64,000 bases of DNA from Pseudoscardovia radai (GTDB lineage: Bacteria > Actinomycetota > Actinomycetes > Actinomycetales > Bifidobacteriaceae): assembly GCF_002259605.1 (NCBI RefSeq), contig NZ_MWWR01000007.1, positions 107,284 to 171,283 on the forward strand, written 5' to 3'. Positions within the stretch are counted from its first letter, which is position 1; every line of letters begins with the position of its first letter. The notes below the pieces were generated by a model. That model was not told the DNA's origin. It saw only the letters and a program-made list of their open reading frames with translations, and searched no databases. Both the position numbers and the translations under genes were made by a program. Below are positions 57,815-64,000 of the stretch, piece by piece.

Positions 57815-59345
57815 ATTCGGCCTTGAGGGTGCGCTTCAGGGCGCGCGTGCGCATCGCGGCGCCGGGCACGATGGGCTCGGGGCATGGCAACGAGAACACG
57901 CGGGTCGGGTGGTTCGCTTCGGCCACCGGCACGCCCTGGTCGTCGCGGATATCGTCGGCCACCTCGAGTTCGAGCGGCTCGCGGCCAGGCTGCAGGATCT
58001 CGATATGCTGCCCCGGCACGATTTTGTTGCGGCCCACGAAACTCACGCGGCCGTCGCTCCACCCGTGCACGTCGCCGACCACGATCCAGTCGCGGTAGTA
58101 TCCGCCGCGGTCCACGTTCTGCGCGGCGGGAACCTGACGATACCAGAAGCCCGTGCAGTAATCGCGGTGCGACACCTTGAAGGGCTCGTCGTGCAGCCAG
58201 TGCGGCAAGCGGAACTCCTCGCCGTCCGCCGTGCGCGACACCTCGGGAACGACGGCCGGCGCATCGTTCGCATCGCCGGACCTCTTGCCGGGCCTTCCAC
58301 CGACCGGAGCCCCGGAACCGCCGGCCGCGGCGTCGTCGGCGCCGTTCCACTCCCCCGTCACCGGGCCGTGCTCCTCGCGCCACGCAAGGTACTCGCTGAC
58401 CGCGGTTTTGTATGCGTTCGTCATGGCCGCCACGTAGTAGGCGCTTTTCGCACGTCCCTCGATCTTGAGGCTCGACGCCCCGGCCTCGATCACGTCGCCG
58501 ACGTGATCGAGCATGTTCATGTCCTGCGAGTTGAAGATATACGCGCCGTCCTTGGTCTGTTCCACCGGGAAATACTGCCCGGGGCGCTTCTCCTCCACCA
58601 CGCTGTAGCGCCAGCGGCAGGGCTGGGCGCATTCGCCGTGGTTGCCGGAGCGGCCGGTCATGAAATTCGAGATAAGGCAGCGCCCGGAGAAGGCCATGCA
58701 CATGGAGCCGTGCACGAAGGTCTCGATGTCGAGGTCGTCGGGCGTGTTGCGGCGGATCTGCGCCACGTCGCGCAACGACAGCTCGCGCGCGAGCACGACG
58801 CGCCTGGCGCCCAGCTCATACAGCGTGTTCGCCGCCAGGTAGTTCGTCACGCCGGCCTGGGTGGAGATATGGATCTCGAGGTTCGGCGCCACCTTGCGCG
58901 CGGCCATCATGACGCCGATGTCGGTGACGATGATGGCGTCCACGCCGATCTCGCCGAGCCGGCCGATGTACTCGGTCATGCCTTCGACCTCGGAGTTCGT
59001 GGGCAGGATGTTGCACGTCACGTAGACGCGGGCGCCGCGGGCGTGGGCATAGCGCGCGCCCTCCTCGAGTTCCTCGAGCGTGAGGTTGCGCGGCGCGGAG
59101 CGCATGCCGAACATCTTGCCCGAGCAGTACACGGCGTCGGCGCCGAAGTCGACGGCGGTTTTCAGAGCCGTGAGATTGCCTGCCGGCGCGAGCACCTCGG
59201 GACGCCGGCGGCGCGGGATCTCGGGGACGGCCTGCGCCGCCGCCTTCGCCTCCGTACCGTTCGCCGTCACAGCGTTCGCCACCGCGGCATTCGCCGTCAC
59301 AGCGCCTATCGTCGCGTCCATCGCACCGTCCGTCGTCTGCGGCAT
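57813..59345 (-). CDS. U32-family protein (tRNA hydroxylation/collagenase-like)
   Basis: 510 aa. After an Ala-rich start of about 45 residues comes a TIM-barrel U32 domain: E-V-L-A-P-A-G-N-L-T-A-L-K-T-A near 50, D-A-V-Y-C-S-G near 70, then the family signature E-T-F-V-H-G-S-M-C-M-A-F-S-G-R-C near 210-225, with further Cys in G-E-C-A-Q-P-C-R. These cysteines hold an Fe-S cluster in TrhP/RlhA-type enzymes that hydroxylate tRNA or rRNA pyrimidines. A Gly/Pro/Ala-rich insertion lies near 340-370, and a C-terminal beta domain follows. Called peptidase U32 historically; an RNA-modification role is more likely. GGAGGGGGACGA precedes ATG. Confidence 0.88.
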   Translation of the reverse strand: MPQTTDGAMDATIGAVTANAAVANAVTANGTEAKAAAQAVPEIPRRRRPEVLAPAGNLTALKTAVDFGADAVYCSGKMFGMRSAPRNLTLEELEEGARYAHARGARVYVTCNILPTNSEVEGMTEYIGRLGEIGVDAIIVTDIGVMMAARKVAPNLEIHISTQAGVTNYLAANTLYELGARRVVLARELSLRDVAQIRRNTPDDLDIETFVHGSMCMAFSGRCLISNFMTGRSGNHGECAQPCRWRYSVVEEKRPGQYFPVEQTKDGAYIFNSQDMNMLDHVGDVIEAGASSLKIEGRAKSAYYVAAMTNAYKTAVSEYLAWREEHGPVTGEWNGADDAAAGGSGAPVGGRPGKRSGDANDAPAVVPEVSRTADGEEFRLPHWLHDEPFKVSHRDYCTGFWYRQVPAAQNVDRGGYYRDWIVVGDVHGWSDGRVSFVGRNKIVPGQHIEILQPGREPLELEVADDIRDDQGVPVAEANHPTRVFSLPCPEPIVPGAAMRTRALKRTLKAE

Positions 59346-59535
59346 TCGTCCCCCTCCAAGGTTTCGTCTGGCTCGTCCAGACCCGTGCCCGCGCGGGGTC
59401 GCGCGGATGCATCGCCTACATGCTAGTGATGCGGCGCGGCGCGGGCAAATGCGGCGTGCGCCTCTGCATCGTGGCGGCCCCCATCATCGTGGCGCCTCAT
59501 CATCGTGGCGAGGCTCGGCCGCAACCGCCGCAGCC

Positions 59536-60171
59536 CTACACCGCCACGCCGCAACCTCGCAGCGTCTCGCGCACGGCCTGCGCCCCGGCGAACACATGGG
59601 CGCGGATGCCGCAGGCCTCGGCGCCGGCCACGTTCTCGGGCTTGTCGTCGAAGAACATCGCGTGTGCCGGATCCAGACCGAAGCGCGAGAGGGCCAGGCG
59701 GTAGATATCGGCCGTCGGCTTGACGCAGCGTTCGCGCCCCGATACCACCGTGCCGCCGAGCATCGCGAGCGCCGGCAGCCGTGTGAACGGCGCGTCGATG
59801 TCCTCGGCGGACCAGTTCGTCAGGCCCCAGACCCCGACGCCCGCGGCCGCAAGGTCGTGCAGGAGGGCGTCCATGCCGGGCATCATGCCGGCGATGGTCT
59901 GCGCGATGTTGTCGAGGTACACGCGGTAGGCGCCGCGCAGCGGTGGCTCGTGCCACGCGTCGTAGGCGGCGCAGACCTCACGGCCGGGCATTCCGGCGTC
60001 GCGCAGGTCGTCGAAGGCCCAGAAGCCGTGTGGATCGCCGTGGTCGAGGAAGCCGTCGATCACGTCCTGCGGCACGCGGCCGCGCAGCGCGAGCTCGGGG
60101 CGCCAGTCGACGAGCACCCCGGCGAAATCGAAAAGGACGTCCGTGATTGGTGCATCGGTGGCTGCCGCCAT
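59536..60171 (-). CDS. HAD-IA phosphatase of the YihX type
   Basis: 211 aa. Motif I is F-D15-F-A17-G-V-L: the second acid of D-x-D is Ala, as in the branch around YihX (glucose-1-phosphate phosphatase) where the +2 residue is not Asp. Motif II L-T-N-W-S near 118, Lys in C-V-K-P near 148, motif IV F-F-D-D-K-P-E-N near 174. Probably a sugar-phosphate phosphatase. It overlaps no neighbour; the CHAP gene starts upstream on the same strand and ends 16 bp away. The 190-bp spacer to the U32 gene holds only short ATCATCGTGGCG repeats. Confidence 0.8.
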   Translation of the reverse strand: MAAATDAPITDVLFDFAGVLVDWRPELALRGRVPQDVIDGFLDHGDPHGFWAFDDLRDAGMPGREVCAAYDAWHEPPLRGAYRVYLDNIAQTIAGMMPGMDALLHDLAAAGVGVWGLTNWSAEDIDAPFTRLPALAMLGGTVVSGRERCVKPTADIYRLALSRFGLDPAHAMFFDDKPENVAGAEACGIRAHVFAGAQAVRETLRGCGVAV

Positions 60172-60187
60172 ATATGCCTCCGGTCGA

Positions 60188-61492
60188 TCAGTTATGGATG
60201 AACGTGTACTGTCCGTCGTTCTTCAGCGTACGGCCCTGCGGATGCGGGTTCCCGTCCACATTCGCCTCGCTGATCGTGAACGTACCGGTGGCGTCGTCCA
60301 CGGCCTCCACCACGCCCACATGGCCGATGTCGCTGGCGCCGCTCCGATGCGGCTGGAACACTATCACCGCGCCGACGGCGGGAGTGGAGTCGACCTGGTA
60401 GCCCAGCGCCGCGGCCTGCGTACCCCACAGCATGGCGTTGCCGAAGAAGCTGCTGCACGGCAGACCCATCTGGTGGCGGCGCAACCACGCCCACCATGTG
60501 CACTGCCCGTAGGCATAGGGATTGCTGCCGGTGTCGCCGGTGGCATGGTTCACGGAGATCATCGGCGCCCACGCGGCGTCCTCGGACACCGAGACGGCGG
60601 TTGTGATCCCGAAGCTGCCGCTTGTGGCGTCGGCGGCGGCCTTCGCAGCGGCGGCGCGCTCCTCGGCGGCCTTCTTCGCCGCGTCCACGGCGTCGCTGAC
60701 CTCCTGCTTCTTCGACTGCACATTCGCAATGGCCGCGTTATAGCCGTCCACGCGCGTCGAATCGTCGGTCAGGAGCGGCGTGGCGGAATCGATGGCGTCC
60801 TTGAGCGGCTGGCGCTGGTCGTCGCCGATCACGCCGGCGCTCGAATCGTAGACCGTCTGCGCGTCGGAGAGCAGCGCGGCGAGGTTCTGGCGGCATGCCG
60901 TCTCGTCCTGGCTCATGGGGATGACGATGTCAAGCGCATCGGGGTTTTCGCCGGACGCCCACGAGCCGCCTTCCGTCAGCGTTTGGGCGGCGGTGTCGGA
61001 CGGGATGGCGAGGCGCTGGCTGCTGCGCGAGACCTCGGAGCGCGCGGCTGCGTCGGAGGCGTCGACGGAGGTGGAGATGGAGGCGCCGAGCAGCGTCGGC
61101 GTCATGGTGCGCGAGTCGGCGTAGGAGGCCTTCATGCCGCCGAGCGCAAGGACGGCGACCAGCGCCGAGGAGGCGATGCAGACGAGGGGGCGGGCGGCGA
61201 AGAAGGAGACGGTGGCGTTGCCGCCGGCGCGGGTTGTGCGATCAGCGGAGGTCGTGCGATCAGCGGAGGTCGTTCGGTGAGCGCGGGAGGCACGATGGCG
61301 CGCACGATGCCCGGAATGCGTGTTGTCGGCAGCCGCGGCTTTCTTGACGATTCGCCCTGTGTTTTCAAACTCTGTGTTTTCGTTTTCAAGCACGGCAGCT
61401 TCAGACACGATGCTTTCTCGAGTCGATTCCGATGCAGACGATGCGTCGGTCTGCGGATGGCGGTCGCACGTCCCGGTTGTGCGGTGTGTCAT
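60188..61492 (-). CDS. Secreted CHAP-domain peptidoglycan hydrolase
   Basis: 434 aa from ATG 61492 (AGAGGCTTGAGT before it). A long charged N-terminal tail with a duplicated T-T-S-A-D-R precedes a membrane or signal segment at about 98-118 (F-F-A-A-R-P-L-V-C-I-A-S-S-A-L-V-A-V). Residues about 175-285 are helical with a coiled coil, and the CHAP domain begins near 320: Y-A-Y-G-Q-C331-T-W-W-A-W carries the nucleophile and G-H-V-G-V-V-E-A-V the histidine. Such enzymes cut stem peptides or the glycan-peptide bond, usually for cell separation. Its middle module resembles that of the NlpC/P60 protein at 62584. Confidence 0.9.
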   Translation of the reverse strand: MTHRTTGTCDRHPQTDASSASESTRESIVSEAAVLENENTEFENTGRIVKKAAAADNTHSGHRARHRASRAHRTTSADRTTSADRTTRAGGNATVSFFAARPLVCIASSALVAVLALGGMKASYADSRTMTPTLLGASISTSVDASDAAARSEVSRSSQRLAIPSDTAAQTLTEGGSWASGENPDALDIVIPMSQDETACRQNLAALLSDAQTVYDSSAGVIGDDQRQPLKDAIDSATPLLTDDSTRVDGYNAAIANVQSKKQEVSDAVDAAKKAAEERAAAAKAAADATSGSFGITTAVSVSEDAAWAPMISVNHATGDTGSNPYAYGQCTWWAWLRRHQMGLPCSSFFGNAMLWGTQAAALGYQVDSTPAVGAVIVFQPHRSGASDIGHVGVVEAVDDATGTFTISEANVDGNPHPQGRTLKNDGQYTFIHN

Positions 61493-61762
61493 ACTCAAGC
61501 CTCTCATTGCGCGGATTGCTCTGGCGCGGATCCCTTATGCATCGCGGCACGTCCGTGTGCCGCGTTTCCTCACCCGCATAATACGGACGCCCCGCCGCCC
61601 GATGCAATTCCCACGGCGTGCCTAGCGCCGTGCCCGCTCCTCCCCGCGCCGTGCCACGCGCTTTCTCTGCGCCTTCTCTTGCAGCGTAACCATGCCCGTC
61701 CGTGTCCGTCTTAGGCAGCAAGATGGGAGGGAATACACCCCGGCGCACGGAAAGGACCCGCA

Positions 61763-62368
61763 ATGCGCACGCTTGTCATCTTCTCGAACCCCGATCCCAC
61801 GTCGCTGACCGCCTCCGTCGCCCGTACATGGGCGCAGGCCGCCTCCGAGGCCGATGGCGACGAGGCCAGCGTCATCGACCTGAGCGAGGCCGGCTTCAAC
61901 CCCGCGTATACCCTCGAAGACCGCCGCCATTACAACGACCCGTCCGCGCCGATGCCCCAGGACGTCGTGCCGTACCAGGAGGCGCTTGACAAGGCCGATG
62001 TCATCGTCTTCATCTCCCCGATCTACTGGTACACGATGACGGCCATGATGAAGGGCTTCTTCGACCGCGTCATCTGCCGCGGCTTCGCCTACCACCCCGA
62101 GGACTCCACGCCGTACAGGCTCGCGGGCAAAACCGCGCGCTTCGTGGCGCTGACCGGCGCGGCCGAGGAATGGTACGCCGAGGGCGGCGTCGGCGAGGCG
62201 CTGGAGCTGCAGATCGTGCGCAACACCTTCAACAAGTACTGCGGCGTCGACGATGTCGAGATCGAGTACGTGGACCATACGGGCGAGGACGACCCCGCCC
62301 TGCGCGCCAGCCAGCTCGACGAGACGCGCCGCCGCGCCCTGGCGGCCCTCGCCTCCGCCCGCGGCTGA
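61763..62368 (+). CDS. Flavodoxin-fold NAD(P)H oxidoreductase
   Basis: 201 aa. Flavodoxin_2 family (MdaB/KefF/NQO1 like): S-N-P-D-P-x-S-L-T near 8-16 binds FMN/FAD phosphate, I-S-P-I-Y-W-Y-T-M-T-A-M-M-K-G-F-F-D-R-V near 85-104 is the family core, and L-T-G-A-A-E-E-W-Y near 130 lines the flavin. Likely reduces quinones or methylglyoxal-type electrophiles with two electrons. GGAAAGGACCCGCA precedes ATG. A hairpin lies downstream. Confidence 0.88.
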   Translation: MRTLVIFSNPDPTSLTASVARTWAQAASEADGDEASVIDLSEAGFNPAYTLEDRRHYNDPSAPMPQDVVPYQEALDKADVIVFISPIYWYTMTAMMKGFFDRVICRGFAYHPEDSTPYRLAGKTARFVALTGAAEEWYAEGGVGEALELQIVRNTFNKYCGVDDVEIEYVDHTGEDDPALRASQLDETRRRALAALASARG

Positions 62369-62388
62369 GGCCGGCGGCAATAGATCCA

Positions 62389-62416
62389 GGCCGGGAGAAT
62401 CGTGGTTCTTCCGGCC
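62389..62416 (+). terminator. Hairpin after the oxidoreductase gene
   Basis: GGCCGGGAGAA and TTCTTCCGGCC pair over 11 bp with one G-T wobble around a TCGTGG loop, 20 bp past the stop. No T-run. Confidence 0.5.
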
Positions 62417-62583
62417 CTGCGACAACCGGCCATAAGCAGAATCTGCACATCGTCCGTTCTTTTTGTTACGGCGGCGTGCTACATTTGGTTCTTGATACGC
62501 GAGGCCGGCGCATACGCGCGTGGGTACGCCGCGACAGCAAGCCGTCGCACTCGCGAAAATGCAGTCAACAGTAAGGTACAATC

Positions 62584-63633
62584 TTGAATTTTCCGATTCA
62601 CGGGTCGGCCAAGAGCTCGGGCAGGCATGTGCAGAAGCGCCATGCGGCCCCCAAGGCCCCGTTCCACCGCGAGAAGGCCATCAAGATTTCGAAGACCCTC
62701 CCCGCCGTCGCCCTGGCGCTGCTCCTTGCAGGAAGCAGCACGGCCATGGCCGTCAACGGGAATACGTCGTCGATGCTCCCCGCCACGCAGCTGAACAGCT
62801 CGTCGGCGGCGGGCCGCGACTCCTCGCGCTCCCTGCTGTCAGAGCAGACCCAGCTGTCGGTCGACGGCACCTTCACGACGGGCGTCGACGAGAACAACGT
62901 CATCATCGAGGCGCCGCTGACGCAGGATGTGCAGGAAGCGCGCGCCACGCTGCAGAACACGATTTCCAGCGCCACCTCCACGCTGCAGGGCGGGCAGTCC
63001 TATGCCAGCGCCAGCGACCTGTCGACGCTGCAGGGGCTTATCGACCAGGCGAATTCCGTGGTGGCGAACGATAACGCGACCACCGATGAGATCTATGCCA
63101 TCAACTCCAGCCTCGCACAGTCCGCGAATACCGTGAACTCCGCCATCGTGGCGGGCAAGGCGAAGGCCGCGGCCAGCACGACCGCCCCGACGCCGTCCAC
63201 CGGCACCCAGTCCACGGGCCAGCCCGCTGCGTCGTCGTCCACCACGGTGCCGGTGACCGCGGGCTCCGGCACCGGCCAGAGCGTGGCGAACCTCGCGATT
63301 CAGTACCTCGGCGTCCCGTACGTCTCCGGCGGCAACACGCCGAGCGGCTGGGATTGCTCCGGTTACGTGCAGTGGCTGTACGCGCAGTTCGGCGTGAGCC
63401 TGGCCCACTCCTCCGGCGTGCAGGCGCAGACCGGCACGTATATCGGCGGCAAGGCCGACCTGTCGAAGGCGCAGCCGGGTGACATCGTCGCCAACGGCAT
63501 GCACGCGGCCATCTATGTGGGCGGCGGCAACTGCGCCCAGGCCATGAACCCGTCGCTGGGCACGGGCATCTACCCGTGCGACGCCGTGACGTCGTTCGCC
63601 TCCGGCTACTCGATTCGCCGTATTTTCAACTGA
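62584..63633 (+). CDS. Secreted NlpC/P60 peptidoglycan endopeptidase
   Basis: 349 aa from TTG 62584, seven bases after AAGG; no in-frame ATG precedes the signal peptide. Signal segment at about 39-57 (L-P-A-V-A-L-A-L-L-L-A-G-S-S-T-A-M-A) with cleavage after A-M-A. Residues about 100-200 are the helical module shared with the CHAP protein, then a Ser/Thr/Pro linker, then the NlpC/P60 domain from about 232: W-D-C258-S-G-Y-V nucleophile, G-D-I-V near 300 and H in N-G-M-H-A-A-I-Y-V-G. It cleaves D-Glu-diamino-acid bonds in the wall. A strong terminator follows. Confidence 0.9.
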   Translation: MNFPIHGSAKSSGRHVQKRHAAPKAPFHREKAIKISKTLPAVALALLLAGSSTAMAVNGNTSSMLPATQLNSSSAAGRDSSRSLLSEQTQLSVDGTFTTGVDENNVIIEAPLTQDVQEARATLQNTISSATSTLQGGQSYASASDLSTLQGLIDQANSVVANDNATTDEIYAINSSLAQSANTVNSAIVAGKAKAAASTTAPTPSTGTQSTGQPAASSSTTVPVTAGSGTGQSVANLAIQYLGVPYVSGGNTPSGWDCSGYVQWLYAQFGVSLAHSSGVQAQTGTYIGGKADLSKAQPGDIVANGMHAAIYVGGGNCAQAMNPSLGTGIYPCDAVTSFASGYSIRRIFN

Positions 63634-63658
63634 TCCGGTTCAGGAACGCTTAACCACA

Positions 63659-63694
63659 GGGGTTTCGGATGCTCCCGCATCCGGAACCCCTTTT
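63659..63694 (+). terminator. Rho-independent terminator of the NlpC/P60 gene
   Basis: GGGGTTTCGGATGC pairs with GCATCCGGAACCCC around TCCC and is followed by TTTT, 26 bp after the stop. One internal T-G pair. It is the clearest intrinsic terminator in the window. Confidence 0.9.
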
Positions 63695-63749
63695 GCATGC
63701 GGGCAGACGTCGGGCGGTTGTCAGCCGCGCCAGCCTCAAAATGGCGTTG

Positions 63750-64000
63750 GGCGGGTGCCACCACACCCGCCCAAGCCCAAAACACCCCACAAAACCACCC
63801 GAACGAGCCCAAAATCACGTTCGGCGGGTGCCACCACACCCGCCCAAGCCCAAAACACCCCACAAAACCACCCGAACGAGCCCAAAATCACGTTCGGCGG
63901 GTGCCACCACACCCGCCCAAGCCCAAAACACCCCACAAAACCACCCGAACCAGCCCAAAATCACGTTCGGCGGGTGCCACCACACCCGCCCAAGCCCAAA
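63750..64000. repeat. Tandem array with exact 73-bp period, at least four units, cut by the window edge
   Basis: Hairpin cores identical to those at 50 kb (GGCGGGTG, CCACCA loop, CACCCGCC) begin at 63750, 63823, 63896 and 63969, each step exactly 73 bp. The linkers are nearly identical to each other (CAAGCCCAAAACACCCC onward) but differ from the 50-kb linkers, and are again A/C-rich with almost no T. The array continues beyond 64000. No open frame is kept, since 73 is not a multiple of three. Confidence 0.92.

Noticed and set aside
59536..60171. Inactive HAD protein because motif I lacks the second Asp
   Set aside because: The YihX-type branch normally lacks that Asp, so loss of activity should not be assumed.

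Overview
The window is high-GC DNA with densely packed, mostly colinear genes, strong GGAGG ribosome sites and an actinobacterial gene complement: WhiB, NrtR-nadABC, MetQNI, CHAP and NlpC/P60 wall hydrolases, and a proteobacterial-type SbcCD. The overall gene content looks most like a Bifidobacterium chromosome, probably a larger-genome host-associated species. The genus assignment is an inference from gene content; there is no rRNA here.

Left end (1-3483): the right-hand end of an integrated element abuts the 3' end of a tRNA-Arg(CCT). It holds a divergent Cro/repressor switch and a leftward operon joined by ATGA overlaps: a small ORF, a replication-type HTH protein, WhiB and a degenerate DnaQ-like protein. 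No integrase is visible, so it should lie to the left. Core chromosome begins after the tRNA with a repeat-rich spacer (3.5-3.9 kb), a NERD membrane protein and a deoxyribonucleotidase. Next come sbcD-sbcC, preceded on the same strand by an unfamiliar two-gene cassette: an internally duplicated protein and a DEDDh exonuclease (11.9-14.4 kb). A secreted repeat protein and a HAD phosphatase follow.

17.5-23.9 kb is a de novo NAD operon: nrtR, nadA, nadB, nadC and a cysteine desulfurase, with a palindromic candidate NrtR site upstream. 24.4-40.4 kb is one long leftward gene train facing a divergent PucR-type regulator. It holds a GABA-type aminotransferase, a complete Opp-type ABC importer, an amidase, a YtcJ-like amidohydrolase, a zinc alcohol dehydrogenase, an APH-fold kinase, a phospho-lyase-like class III PLP enzyme and an MFS carrier. 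Read together, these could import an amide or peptide, release an amino alcohol, phosphorylate it, eliminate phosphate and ammonia, and reduce the aldehyde. I consider this the best candidate for an undescribed pathway.

42.6-55.6 kb carries three paralogues of a large, unassigned polytopic membrane family, interleaved with metQNI, a ketopantoate-reductase-like enzyme and a class I aminotransferase. 55.7-63.6 kb holds an acyl-CoA synthetase, a U32 protein, a HAD phosphatase, a flavodoxin-fold reductase and two secreted wall hydrolases sharing an N-terminal module.

The intergenic DNA holds two families of hairpin repeats with exact periods. An 84-bp family occurs as 3, 1 and 5 units near 24.1, 42.6 and 53.3 kb. 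A 73-bp family occurs as 4 units near 50.1 kb and 4 or more at the right edge. Both periods are close to whole numbers of DNA helical turns. I see no insertion sequence, rRNA or CRISPR array.
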